Of a stretch of 64,000 nucleotides of DNA, positions 33,514 through 42,602 are shown in pieces. The position numbers were made by a program, and so were the translations under genes. Position 1 is the stretch's first letter, and the number at the start of each line of letters is the position of its first letter. Source of the stretch: JAYODZ01 sp965662735 (GTDB lineage Bacteria; Pseudomonadota; Alphaproteobacteria; RS24); assembly GCA_965662735.1 (NCBI GenBank), contig CBFIIU010000009.1, positions 1-64,000 on the forward strand, given 5' to 3'. A model generated the notes under the pieces. The model saw only the letters and a program-made list of their open reading frames with translations. It was not told where the DNA came from and did no database searches.

Positions 33514-35361
33514 ATGGTTTTGTTTGGGGTGAAGTCGTCCAAGGGGATAGGGGCAGCGTTTTCAAGTATGTGTGTCGCGACTGCGCTGGTCATGGGCGGT
33601 ATGGTCAAGACTGCGGATGCTGGCGATAACCGTGATGTTTTCTTTGGTGAGACCCATTTGCACACTGTCTTATCATTCGACTCTTACATATTTGGTAACC
33701 GAAATGATCCCGATCAAGCCTATCGGTATGCCAAGGGAGAAGAAATTACCCATCCAGCTGGGTTCCCCATGCAGTTGCCCAAGCCGCTCGATTTTCAGGC
33801 GGTCACCGATCACGCTATGTATCTCGGAATGTTGCCGGCAATGCATGATCCACGGCAGAACGTCTCCAAGCATCCGATTTCGCTTGAGATGCGTAAGGCC
33901 AAAACGCCTGGAGATCGACTGCTCGCCTTTCAAAACCTTTTCCCGCGTTTGAACCCAGGCGTAGAAGATGATTTGGTGGATGAAACGATTATGAAATCTG
34001 CTTGGGCGCAGATCATTGATGCGGCCCAGCGGCATAATGATCCTGGCACCTTCACCACCTTCATTGCTTATGAATACACATCGGGTCCCGATAATCAGAA
34101 TATGCATCGCAATGTATTTTTCAGTGGTGATCAAGCGCCTAGTCTTCCCTTTAGCCGTATCATGTCGTCCGATCCGGAAGACTTGTGGAACTGGATGGAT
34201 GGCCTCCGTGCAGACGGGATCGACACGATTGCAATTCCTCATAACTCGAACGGGTCAAATGGTTTGATGTTTGGCGAGAGGCGTTTGTCGGGCGAGCCCA
34301 TTGATCAAAATTATTCTGAGCAACGGATGCGTAATGAGCCGATTGTTGAAGTGACCCAGGTTAAGGGGGATAGCGAAACGCATCCGCTTCTATCGCCAAA
34401 TGACGAATGGGCCGATTTTGAGATTATGCCCTATCGGATCGGGGCATGGGTCAAGAGTAATTTAGCAGGTTCTTATGTGCGCGAAGCCTATCGCGATGGC
34501 TTATTCTTAGCACAGCAAGGGCGCGGCAATCCCTATAAGTTTGGGTTGATCGGCGCCTCTGATACGCATGTCGGTGCGGGCGCCTTTAGCGAGGATAATT
34601 ATTGGTCAAAAGTCGGCGTCGTCGATGCGTCAGGGCAATTGCGCGGGTCCGTGCCCATGGCGAAAGCTGGGCCCAATGGACAAAAATATAACGAGAACTT
34701 TTTCCAAACCTGGGGGGCCTCGGGTCTCGCCGGCGTTTGGGCGGAAGAAAATACACGCGAGTCGCTGTTTGCCGCCTTCCGTCGGAAAGAGACCTTCGCA
34801 ACGACGGGGCCGAGGATTAAACTCCGCTTTTTTGCAGGCGCTGCCTATGACGAGGCCATGGTGGCCACATCTGATATGGTGAAACAGGCCTATGCGCGTG
34901 GCGTGCCGATGGGTGGGGATTTGAGCCTGTCGCCGGGTCAGTCTCCTTCCTTCATCGTGTGGGCAATGCGTGATGTGGACTCCGCTTCCTTGCAACGGCT
35001 TCAGATTGTCAAAGGATGGATTGACGGTGAGGGCGCTACGTTCGAGAAAGTATATGATATTGCCTGTGCTGGTGGAGTTGCTGTTGATCCTGCGACGCAG
35101 CGCTGCCCCGAAAATGGAGCGAGTGTAAACCTCAGCACCTGCACGTGGTCGGCGCCAACAGGAGATAATGAGATGAAGGTTCTGTGGCGCGATCCGGATT
35201 ATCAAGAGGGTCAGCCCAGCTTTTACTATGTACGCGTTCTCGAAAATCCAACCTGCCGTTGGTCGACATGGGATGCTGTGCGTGCGGGTGTGCCACCGCG
35301 CCCGGATATACAATCAACCATTCAAGAGCGCGCCTATTCATCTCCAATCTGGGTGAATTAA
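33514..35361 (+). CDS. DUF3604 (PHP-like) exported protein
   Basis: A 615-residue protein with a signal peptide (hydrophobic core FSSMCVATALVMGGMV, cleavage near KTADA/G). Metal-binding segments of the PHP fold follow: FGETHLHTVLSFDSY at about 49-63, DFQAVTDHAMY at about 92-102 and IGASDTHVGAG near 350. DUF3604 proteins occur widely in marine and soil bacteria; a periplasmic metal-dependent hydrolase is likely, but substrate is not known. GGAGGGGGT precedes the ATG. It stands alone, between the polyamine operon and the zinc ABC genes. Confidence 0.85.
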   Translation: MVLFGVKSSKGIGAAFSSMCVATALVMGGMVKTADAGDNRDVFFGETHLHTVLSFDSYIFGNRNDPDQAYRYAKGEEITHPAGFPMQLPKPLDFQAVTDHAMYLGMLPAMHDPRQNVSKHPISLEMRKAKTPGDRLLAFQNLFPRLNPGVEDDLVDETIMKSAWAQIIDAAQRHNDPGTFTTFIAYEYTSGPDNQNMHRNVFFSGDQAPSLPFSRIMSSDPEDLWNWMDGLRADGIDTIAIPHNSNGSNGLMFGERRLSGEPIDQNYSEQRMRNEPIVEVTQVKGDSETHPLLSPNDEWADFEIMPYRIGAWVKSNLAGSYVREAYRDGLFLAQQGRGNPYKFGLIGASDTHVGAGAFSEDNYWSKVGVVDASGQLRGSVPMAKAGPNGQKYNENFFQTWGASGLAGVWAEENTRESLFAAFRRKETFATTGPRIKLRFFAGAAYDEAMVATSDMVKQAYARGVPMGGDLSLSPGQSPSFIVWAMRDVDSASLQRLQIVKGWIDGEGATFEKVYDIACAGGVAVDPATQRCPENGASVNLSTCTWSAPTGDNEMKVLWRDPDYQEGQPSFYYVRVLENPTCRWSTWDAVRAGVPPRPDIQSTIQERAYSSPIWVN

Positions 35362-35393
35362 TTTTCGCGCCGGGGGGGGCGGACCAGGGCTGT

Positions 35394-36182
35394 CTAAGAA
35401 TGAGGTCGGGTTAGGCTTCGGATAAGCACGAGCAGCATGAAGAGGCTGACCAAAGCGGATACAATAACCGGGCCCGGTGCAATATGTGTCTGCTGTGCGA
35501 TTAGATATCCAAGGCTGACGCAGGCACTCCCCATGATCGCGGCCCCAACCGCCATATGTTCTGGTGTGCGCGCCAATAGCCGCGCGCAGGCCGCAGGTAT
35601 AATGAGCAGAGATGTTATCAGCAAAATGCCGACGAGTTGAATCGCGACGGATACAACCAGCGCCATAACAATCATGAGAATGGCCTCATGAAGCTTCACC
35701 CCAACTCCCTCGGCTTGGGCTAAATCTTCGTTAACGGTCATCAGTACAAGGCCGGACCAGAACCGAACGAGAATTGCCAAAGCGCAGGCGGCTCCTGCTA
35801 TAATATAGATGGCTTGTGTGGGCGTAACGGCATCAAGACTTCCAACTAAAAACTCATGGACGTCATGCGTATGTTCGCCCATCAGGGCCATGGCGAGCAG
35901 GCCGATGGCGAGTGTGGCATGCGCTAAAATCCCTAGTAGTGTGTCATTGGCCAATAATCGCCGGCGTTGGAGTAGAAACAAGAGGGCGACAAAGGCCAGT
36001 CCTATTAGCAAAATTGCAAGCTCGGTTTGCAGTGAGATAGCAACGCCCAAAGCAACACCTAAAAGCGCACTATGGGAGAGTGCGTCGCCAAAATAGGCCA
36101 TGCGACGCCACACCACAAAGCATCCCAAAGGGCCGGCAACTAGGGCCAGGGCAATACCAGAGAAGAGTGCGAGATCAATCAT
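35394..36182 (-). CDS. znuB: Zinc ABC transporter permease
   Basis: A 262-residue ABC-3 family permease with seven or eight hydrophobic helices and the typical GDALSHSALLGVALG and LVSVAIQLVGILLITSLLIIP segments. It forms the membrane channel for zinc (or manganese) with ZnuC. An AGGAG precedes its ATG, which lies three bases after the znuC stop. No periplasmic ZnuA gene is beside it. Confidence 0.92.
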   Translation of the reverse strand: MIDLALFSGIALALVAGPLGCFVVWRRMAYFGDALSHSALLGVALGVAISLQTELAILLIGLAFVALLFLLQRRRLLANDTLLGILAHATLAIGLLAMALMGEHTHDVHEFLVGSLDAVTPTQAIYIIAGAACALAILVRFWSGLVLMTVNEDLAQAEGVGVKLHEAILMIVMALVVSVAIQLVGILLITSLLIIPAACARLLARTPEHMAVGAAIMGSACVSLGYLIAQQTHIAPGPVIVSALVSLFMLLVLIRSLTRPHS

Positions 36183-36184
36183 AT

Positions 36185-36970
36185 CTAAGCTCCTGAGCCA
36201 CTATCTGGGTGGCTTTGTTCGGCCGATGGATCCGTATGCGCGTGATCGTGGTCATGATCATGATGATGAGGATAAACGGCGAGTAGACGCGCCATTTCAG
36301 TGCCAAAGAGGGAGATAAATTCCGGATCCTGGGCAACGGTTTGTGGTTCGCCCGAGCAACAAATATGTTCGTATAAGCAAACAACCTTTCGGGTCGAGGA
36401 CATGACGAGATGTAGATCATGGGAGACCATCAATATCGCAACTTGGCGCTCATCATAAATCCTTTGCATCAGCTCGTAGAGATTAAGCTGTCCGCGCATG
36501 TCGAGATTTTGGGCCGGCTCATCGAGCACTAACAAGTCGGGATCGCCATGCAGGGCGCGGGCCAGTAACACGCGCTGGCGCTCGCCGCTTGAGAGGCCGT
36601 GTAAAGGACGATCGAGCAAGTTTTGTGTTTCAGTCTCCATCAAAATGTCGGGTCGGATGGTTTGGGGGCGAGCGCCAAGGCGTAAGAACCGCTCGACGCT
36701 CATAGGTAATGTCATATCAATGGCGAGCGTTTCGGGAACAAACCCAACCTTCAAGTTAGGCTTGCGCCACACAGTTCCTTGGTCGACAGGAATTAACCCC
36801 AAAAGCGACTTGAGCAGCAGTGACTTTCCCGCCCCATTGGGGCCGATTAACGTAATAAAGTCGCGTTCCGCGATGGCTAGGGATACGTCGCTGAGAAGCG
36901 CGCGCCCCTGTCGCGTAATGCTCAGATGTTGGCCCTCTAGTAAGAGGGTGTTGTCGGCTGCAGAGATCAT
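36185..36970 (-). CDS. znuC: Zinc ABC transporter ATP-binding protein with His-rich tail
   Basis: A 261-residue ATPase: Walker A GPNGAGKSLL, signature LSSGERQRVLLARAL, Walker B LLVLDEPAQNLD and H-loop VSHDLH. The C-terminus after residue 234 is a metal-binding tail HHHDHDHDHAH with more Asp and His. It energises zinc import through ZnuB. A His tail on the ATPase is unusual but known in some ZnuC proteins; it may sense or buffer cytosolic zinc. CAGGAG precedes the ATG. Manganese transport is an alternative, less likely given the His residues. Confidence 0.92.
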   Translation of the reverse strand: MISAADNTLLLEGQHLSITRQGRALLSDVSLAIAERDFITLIGPNGAGKSLLLKSLLGLIPVDQGTVWRKPNLKVGFVPETLAIDMTLPMSVERFLRLGARPQTIRPDILMETETQNLLDRPLHGLSSGERQRVLLARALHGDPDLLVLDEPAQNLDMRGQLNLYELMQRIYDERQVAILMVSHDLHLVMSSTRKVVCLYEHICCSGEPQTVAQDPEFISLFGTEMARLLAVYPHHHDHDHDHAHTDPSAEQSHPDSGSGA

Positions 36971-37024
36971 ATGATCGGTCTCCTGTTAAGGGCTCAAATG
37001 GAAAGGGTCATGGCACACGAAATG

Positions 37025-37432
37025 CTAGGCCTGCGCGCGTTGCTTAGCCGTCTCGAGCATTTCTCCCATTTTGGCCCACACCATATTAATGGCCTTAAGC
37101 GGCCGAACCATGACTTTGAAATCAGTGATCAGCCCTGCATCGTTCCACGTGAACATGTCGATCCCATTGATTTGAATGCCATCAATTTCGCAACTAAATT
37201 CGAGCACGGCCGTGTTTCCATCAATGATCTCGCGTTCATAGTGAAAACCTGTATTGGCAAAAATTTCGGAGGCTGCGGTAAGGTATAGTACCACAATCTC
37301 TTTGCCGCGTTGCGGTGTGTGAACGACGGGCGAGTGAAAAACAGCATCATCGGCTAAAAGGTCTGATAAAGCGGACATATCATTATGATCCATCATGGCA
37401 TGCCAGCGCTGAAGGGGCGTGGGCTGGGTCAT
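37025..37432 (-). CDS. SnoaL-like/NTF2-fold protein
   Basis: A 135-residue protein of the NTF2-like superfamily, with the conserved start LQRWHAMMDHNDMSALSDLLADDAVFHSPVV and later VLEFSCEIDGIQINGIDMFTW. Such proteins include limonene-1,2-epoxide hydrolase and polyketide cyclases, but the catalytic residues of those cannot be confirmed. Its ATG overlaps the stop of the monooxygenase (TAATG), so the two are translationally coupled and likely act on the same substrate. Confidence 0.75.
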   Translation of the reverse strand: MTQPTPLQRWHAMMDHNDMSALSDLLADDAVFHSPVVHTPQRGKEIVVLYLTAASEIFANTGFHYEREIIDGNTAVLEFSCEIDGIQINGIDMFTWNDAGLITDFKVMVRPLKAINMVWAKMGEMLETAKQRAQA

Positions 37433-38943
37433 TACTCGGCCGCCTTTGGTTGCGAGAGCGTATAGGCATTAGCGTCAAACTTATCGGTCGCCTGCCGATA
37501 ACGATGCGGAAAATCAGGCCAGTTATTTGTTATTTTGCCCGCCTCATTTTTATACCAGCTGTCGCAGCCGGCGGCCCAGACAGTCGTTGACATTTTGCTG
37601 TTCATTTTGGCTAAAAAGTCAGTCATGGCGCTGTCCCGCAACTCAATGGCGCCCGCTTGCCGGGCGCCACCATAGGCTAAAGCGCTCAGCACATGGTTCA
37701 CTTGCCCTTCAATCATGTAAATGATCGAATTAGTGCCGAGATTTGTGTTTGGGCCATAAAGCATGAAAAAGTTGGGAAAATGAGGCATAGAGATACCCAG
37801 ATAGGCCTCAGCGCCATCGCGCCAAACTTTGTTCAAATCGTGCCCGGCGCGTCCGGTAATGGACAAGGGCGCCAGAAAATCTGTGCTTTCAAATCCTGTT
37901 CCGAAAATAATGGCGTCAAATTTGTGTTCAACGCCATCGCGTGTGCGAATGCCCCGTGATGTTATTTCGTCAATGGCTGAGGTTTCAATCGATACATTAT
38001 CTCGCATCAAGGCGGGGTAATAATCGTCTGAAATAACTACGCGTTTGCATCCGATCGGATAATCAGGCCATAGAATTTTCTTCAAGGCAGGCTTAGTGAC
38101 TTGCGTATCAAATTGCTCTTGAATTTTGTCTTCTAAGCTGCCGGCCATTCGCAGTAAACGGACAATGAAGGGCATGGATTTAACTTCGTTGAAGCCAACA
38201 AAGTTGCTTTCAAGCGTCCAGAAAACAAGACCGCGATAGAAGCGGCGGAAACCCGGCACATATTTAAACAGAAATTTTTGAAAAGCCGAGTAAGGTTTGT
38301 CGGTGCGGGGCACGACATGGCAGGGCGACCGTTGGAATACCGTCATTTGCGTCACAATTTTCGCGATCTCCGGAATAAATTGGGCGGCTGAGGGACCATT
38401 GCCAATAACAGCCACACGTTTTCCCGTAAGATCGTGCTGATGTTCCCATCGCGCCGAGTGGAACACCGGTCCTTTAAATAATTTCTCACCCCGAATGGTT
38501 GGCATTTTGGGACGGTTTAATTGCCCAAGGCCACTTATTAAAATATCGGTTTCAAAGGTGTTGTCTGCCGTGTCGGTCAGCGTCCATGTGTGGCGGCGCT
38601 CGTCATAGGTGGCGCTGGTAATTTCTGTATTAAAGCGTGTCTTATCGTAGAGCTTATATTTGACTCCCAATTCGGTGATGTAGGCATAAATCTCATCTCG
38701 CGAGGGAAAAGTGCGCGACCAAGACGACCGGGTTTCAAAAGAGAAAGAATAGAGATGTGACGGAACATCGCAGGCGCAACCAGGATAGGAATTGTCGCGC
38801 CAAGTGCCGCCAATATCGTCCATTTTCTCCACGAGGGTAAAATTGTCATGACCATGGCGCAGTAATTGAATGGCCATGCACAAGCCACCGAAACCTGTGC
38901 CGATAATAGTAATATGTTTATTTTTAATACCCGATAAATCCAC
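37432..38943 (-). CDS. Flavin-containing (Baeyer-Villiger type) monooxygenase
   Basis: About 503 residues from GTG 38943, which has GAGGAG six bases upstream; the longer frame to 39108 adds a basic stretch unlike the family. FAD motif GTGFGGLCMA at the N-terminus, the BVMO fingerprint FKGPVFHSARWEH near residue 157, and NADPH motif VIGNGPSAAQF next. It uses NADPH and O2 to insert oxygen into a ketone or oxygenate a soft nucleophile. Neighbours are the SnoaL-like gene and, divergently, a quinoprotein alcohol dehydrogenase, suggesting alcohol to ketone to ester chemistry. Substrate not known. Confidence 0.85.
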   Translation of the reverse strand: MDLSGIKNKHITIIGTGFGGLCMAIQLLRHGHDNFTLVEKMDDIGGTWRDNSYPGCACDVPSHLYSFSFETRSSWSRTFPSRDEIYAYITELGVKYKLYDKTRFNTEITSATYDERRHTWTLTDTADNTFETDILISGLGQLNRPKMPTIRGEKLFKGPVFHSARWEHQHDLTGKRVAVIGNGPSAAQFIPEIAKIVTQMTVFQRSPCHVVPRTDKPYSAFQKFLFKYVPGFRRFYRGLVFWTLESNFVGFNEVKSMPFIVRLLRMAGSLEDKIQEQFDTQVTKPALKKILWPDYPIGCKRVVISDDYYPALMRDNVSIETSAIDEITSRGIRTRDGVEHKFDAIIFGTGFESTDFLAPLSITGRAGHDLNKVWRDGAEAYLGISMPHFPNFFMLYGPNTNLGTNSIIYMIEGQVNHVLSALAYGGARQAGAIELRDSAMTDFLAKMNSKMSTTVWAAGCDSWYKNEAGKITNNWPDFPHRYRQATDKFDANAYTLSQPKAAE

Positions 38944-39099
38944 AAGGTTCTCCTCAATACGTTCGCACGCATATTGTAGCTGAGCACTAATCAATGACAA
39001 TGGCTTTTTAGATAAAAGATTGCGGGCGGGGGTCTTTACGTCGCGCAAAAATCTTTTACTGTAATGTCTAAGAAATAAGACCGTTCTTTGGGAGGAACT

Positions 39100-41319
39100 A
39101 TGGGACATCCAGCATTAAATTTGCGTCAGGCGACGATTGTGAACGTGGTGAGTTTGGGCCTTTTGGCGGCAGGGGCTTTAATGGGCCTGCAACAAGGCAG
39201 TGGTGAAACGTCTGGGCCAAGCGGGCGTGCGCCCGCAGGGGCCAGCACTGATATTGCGCAAATTGATACATCGCGCATTGTCGCCGCCGACAATGAACCC
39301 GGAAATTGGTTGGCGCATGGGCGGACCTATTCCGAGCAGCGCCACTCACTCCTTACGCAAATTAATAAAGAGAATGTCGGGAGTTTGGGGCTCGCTTGGT
39401 CGAAAGACATGTATACAAATCGCGGGCTCGAATCGACGCCCATCGTGGTGGATGGCATTATGTATTTCACATCCTCATGGAGCTTGGTCTATGCCGTGGA
39501 TGCGAAAACCGGCGAAGAATTATGGAGCTATGACCCCGAAGTGCCCGGGGCTTGGGCGCGTAAAGGGTGCTGTGATGTAGTTAATCGGGGCGTTGCGGTC
39601 TATGAGGGCATGGTCTATGTCGCGAGCTTTGACGGCTATCTCATCGCCTTGAATGCCAAAACGGGGGCTGAGGTTTGGCGTCAAAATACGCTGATTGATC
39701 GTGAACGCTCCTACACCATTACAGGTGCGCCACGCGTTGCCAATGGTCGAATTTTTATCGGCAATGGCGGGGCGGAACTGGGCGTGCGGGGCTATGTATC
39801 GGCTTATGATACGAAGTCGGGAGATTTGCTGTGGCGGTTTTTCACTGTCCCAGGCGATCCCGGCCTTCCTGCTGAAAGCGCTGCTCTTGAAGAGGCCATG
39901 CCGACTTGGAAAGGGGGCGAATGGTGGAAAGTGGGCGGCGGGGGCACCGTCTGGAACTCCATCGTTTATGATCCCGATACGGAGCTTGTGTATCTCGGTG
40001 TGGGAAATGGCTCGCCATGGACCCGCGCGATCCGTTCACCAGGTGGCGGCGATAATCTCTATCTCTCCTCCATCGTGGCTTTAAATTCACGCACGGGCGA
40101 AAAAGTCTGGCACTATCAAACAACGCCGGGCGACACGTGGGACTATACCGCCGTTCAAGATATGATGCTGGCTGATCTTGAGGTCGATGGCGTGATGCGC
40201 AAAGTGATCATGCAAGCGCCGAAAAACGGGTTTTTCTATGTGCTGGATCGTGCCACTGGCGAGTTGTTGCGCGCGCATCCCTATGCGGCTGTGAACTGGG
40301 CGACCCATGTTGATATGAAAACGGGTCGTCCCGTTGAAAATAAATCGCGGGATTTTAATGCCTCCGGCGAGTCTAAATGGGTTCTGCCTGGGCCACTCGG
40401 CGCGCATAACTGGATGGCCATGTCATTCAATCCCGATACGGGGCTCGTTTACATTCCCGCAATTGAGAGCCCCTTTGTTTATGATCTTGATGAAGACTTT
40501 AAAGCGTCGGGCAAGTTTAAATATGTTGAAGGTGGGTGGAATACAGGTCTCGAATTTGGTCGATTGCTGCAAATTATGGGGCAGCACCCCGATATGCCTG
40601 CAGCAAAAGGCTATTTGCTCGCCTTTAATCCTTTAACAGGAAAGAAACATTGGGTGCGCGAACATGGCACACACTGGAATGGTGGTACATTGTCAACGGC
40701 ATCGGGCCTTGTGTTTCAAGGTAATGGCGATGGCTATGTCGTGGCCTATGATGCGGTGAACGGCGAGGAGCTGTGGAAGGTGAATACCTATACCAGCATT
40801 ATTGCGCCTCCCATCACTTATAGTGTTGACGGCGAGCAATATGTAGCGATCCAAGTGGGGTCGGGCGGTGCCGGGATTACTGAAGGGTCAGCTCCGATGC
40901 CTGCATCAACGAAATATGGCAATTTTGGGAAAACGCTTGTTTTTAAACTGAATGGTGAAGGGGTGATCGACGAACCCGAAGTCTGGGCGAAAGAAATTCC
41001 CGAACCACCTGTTTTAGAAGCCAGTGCAGAACAGATCGACCATGGGATGGAGCTTTACCAAGAAGTGTGCGTTTTCTGTCATGGGTTTGCCGTTATTGGT
41101 GGCCCTGCGATCCCTGATTTGAGAAAAATGGGTCCCCAAACGCATCGTATGTTCAAGGAGATTGTGCTGGGTGGCATGTTGACCGATCGAGGTATGTCCG
41201 GTTTTGCTGATCGCCTGTCTGAGCAGGACGCAGAAGATATCTATGCTTTTATCCTCGCACGGTCATGGCAGGATTATCAGGCGCAAGAGGCCGCCAAAAA
41301 ACAGGCCTCAAGCAAGTAG
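39100..41319 (+). CDS. PQQ-dependent quinohaemoprotein alcohol dehydrogenase
   Basis: About 739 residues from ATG 39100 (GGGAGGAAC upstream). A signal or anchor helix (VNVVSLGLLAAGALMGL) is followed by an eight-bladed propeller. The adjacent-Cys disulfide is in KGCCDVVNRG and the catalytic Asp in GDTWDYTAVQDM; two residues later is Thr, not Asp, which marks a calcium-type rather than a lanthanide-type site. The C-terminal haem c domain has CVFCHG near residue 657. This matches type II quinohaemoprotein alcohol dehydrogenases, which oxidise alcohols in the periplasm and give electrons to a soluble acceptor. Substrate range unknown. Confidence 0.9.
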   Translation: MGHPALNLRQATIVNVVSLGLLAAGALMGLQQGSGETSGPSGRAPAGASTDIAQIDTSRIVAADNEPGNWLAHGRTYSEQRHSLLTQINKENVGSLGLAWSKDMYTNRGLESTPIVVDGIMYFTSSWSLVYAVDAKTGEELWSYDPEVPGAWARKGCCDVVNRGVAVYEGMVYVASFDGYLIALNAKTGAEVWRQNTLIDRERSYTITGAPRVANGRIFIGNGGAELGVRGYVSAYDTKSGDLLWRFFTVPGDPGLPAESAALEEAMPTWKGGEWWKVGGGGTVWNSIVYDPDTELVYLGVGNGSPWTRAIRSPGGGDNLYLSSIVALNSRTGEKVWHYQTTPGDTWDYTAVQDMMLADLEVDGVMRKVIMQAPKNGFFYVLDRATGELLRAHPYAAVNWATHVDMKTGRPVENKSRDFNASGESKWVLPGPLGAHNWMAMSFNPDTGLVYIPAIESPFVYDLDEDFKASGKFKYVEGGWNTGLEFGRLLQIMGQHPDMPAAKGYLLAFNPLTGKKHWVREHGTHWNGGTLSTASGLVFQGNGDGYVVAYDAVNGEELWKVNTYTSIIAPPITYSVDGEQYVAIQVGSGGAGITEGSAPMPASTKYGNFGKTLVFKLNGEGVIDEPEVWAKEIPEPPVLEASAEQIDHGMELYQEVCVFCHGFAVIGGPAIPDLRKMGPQTHRMFKEIVLGGMLTDRGMSGFADRLSEQDAEDIYAFILARSWQDYQAQEAAKKQASSK

Positions 41320-41377
41320 CGCGTCGGGTCGGTTCCAGCGATGGTTTAGCCGGCTGGTGAGAAAAATAAATAGATAG

Positions 41378-41410
41378 AAAGAGCAGGGGGTAACCTCTGC
41401 TCTTTTTATT
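41378..41410. terminator. Rho-independent terminator between converging genes
   Basis: AAAGAGCAGGGG pairs with CCTCTGCTCTTT (one G-T pair), followed by a T run (41402-41406). The A run on the left arm makes it work on both strands, serving the alcohol dehydrogenase gene and the gene ending at 41426. Confidence 0.85.
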
Positions 41411-41425
41411 TAGACACCCCTTAAT

Positions 41426-41974
41426 TTAGCGTTTTGGAGGCAAGTCGGGACGGGGAATATCGCGAAAGGTGAGAACGAGTTGGTTGGCCTCTCGGTCTTC
41501 GCCATATTGTCCCTCGCGTTGGTCGGTCTCTTCTGGTTTGTCGAGATCCCGATCAACGGCTTTAATGGTCAGGGTTGCCTCAAGCGGGTTGCCGTCTTCG
41601 ATTTCAGATTTGGCTTCTTCGATTTGTTGAGCGAGCTCGGGATCAAAGGGCACTTCATATAAGCGCGGGGCTTGTTCTAAAAGGCCAAGGGCGCCGATTT
41701 TCTGCCCCAAAATATAGATGGCACCTTTTTCCCCTAATGCCTTATTCGGCTCTTCGACGACTGCCCAGTGTAATTTGAAATTTGCTTCCGGTCGCTCAGG
41801 CACAGCCCAGCCCCGCATATTGTGAAAATTACGATAGGTGGCGACGTAAAATAAGCTGAGCAAAATAATCATGCTGAGTTTGAGGCTTTTGGCATACGGG
41901 CTGGCGATAATCAGGGCCAATAAAAGAGCGCCAAGTAATGCATATCCGATGGAGAGGCCGATATACCATGTCAT
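41426..41974 (-). CDS. Membrane protein of unknown function, third gene of an ExbB/ExbD-like operon
   Basis: A 182-residue protein with two N-terminal hydrophobic helices (GLSIGYALLGALLLALIIA, LKLSMIILLSLFYVA) and a soluble domain rich in Glu and Asp. The tail PDLPPKR and the segment LVLTFRDIPRPDLPP are distinct. No family is recognised. Its start overlaps the stop of the ExbD-like gene by four bases, so it should be made with it and may be an accessory subunit of the same complex. Confidence 0.75.
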   Translation of the reverse strand: MTWYIGLSIGYALLGALLLALIIASPYAKSLKLSMIILLSLFYVATYRNFHNMRGWAVPERPEANFKLHWAVVEEPNKALGEKGAIYILGQKIGALGLLEQAPRLYEVPFDPELAQQIEEAKSEIEDGNPLEATLTIKAVDRDLDKPEETDQREGQYGEDREANQLVLTFRDIPRPDLPPKR

Positions 41975-42597
41975 TTCTGGGTGCCTCCTTCAGCGCGAAT
42001 GAGATATTTTTGTCGTGTGAAGATATCCTTCACTGTGCCATCTGCGGCCAGCGTAAACCGGACAGCTGTCTGCTCATCGCCAGCCCCCTTCAAGATGACC
42101 TCGCCAGCATAAGTTACGATCAACTGCGGATTAATTTTTTCAACCTTAATGGATACCGGAACGGGGCGGCTGGTGTTTGACTTATAGTGGAGTACATTCA
42201 CAACATATTCCCCAGGAGCGACGCCGCGTAAGGTGACCGTTTCTTGATTGATCGGGCTTTCAACTTGTCTGCCATTCACGGTGATTAAATCGCCAACGCG
42301 CCCTCGATCATCGCGATCTAAATGCATGAGCCCTGTTTCGCGCGCATCAAACCAGACCATTTGCCCGCGCGGGTCTTCGACAATAAGGTCGATATCATCG
42401 GGATGATGATCCGGCCATTGGGCGGTGATGATATATTCGGCTTTGGGCGTGACTTTGCCATCAATGGGTTCGGGTTGAATCAGTGCAAAGGCAACAATGA
42501 ACATAAAGGCAAAACCTAATAGCGCATTGAACAACACATCCGTGAAGGCGTTTTCTTGATCCTCTGGGGGCGCGAACGGGTTTTCTAGTGTCGACAT
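41971..42597 (-). CDS. ExbD/MotB-like single-helix protein with beta-sandwich domain
   Basis: About 208 residues from ATG 42597. A short N-terminal tail is followed by one membrane helix, FTDVLFNALLGFAFMFIVA. Asp20 at the start of this helix is where ExbD, TolR and MotB have their proton-carrying Asp. The periplasmic part has beta-strand-rich segments (VTLRGVAPGEYVVNVLHY, PVSIKVEKINP) resembling an Ig-like or DUF2135-like fold and not the usual ExbD or OmpA domain. Paired with the ExbB-like gene five bases upstream. No recognised full-length family. Confidence 0.7.
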   Translation of the reverse strand: MSTLENPFAPPEDQENAFTDVLFNALLGFAFMFIVAFALIQPEPIDGKVTPKAEYIITAQWPDHHPDDIDLIVEDPRGQMVWFDARETGLMHLDRDDRGRVGDLITVNGRQVESPINQETVTLRGVAPGEYVVNVLHYKSNTSRPVPVSIKVEKINPQLIVTYAGEVILKGAGDEQTAVRFTLAADGTVKDIFTRQKYLIRAEGGTQK

Positions 42598-42602
42598 CGC
42601 GC

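Noticed and set aside
36185..36970. Manganese or iron ABC ATPase
   Set aside because: Family motifs allow it, but the long His-Asp tail and the znuB partner favour zinc.
37432..39108. Longer N-terminus of the monooxygenase from 39108
   Set aside because: The extra 55 residues are basic and not conserved-looking, while GTG 38943 has an excellent ribosome site and places the FAD motif at the N-terminus.
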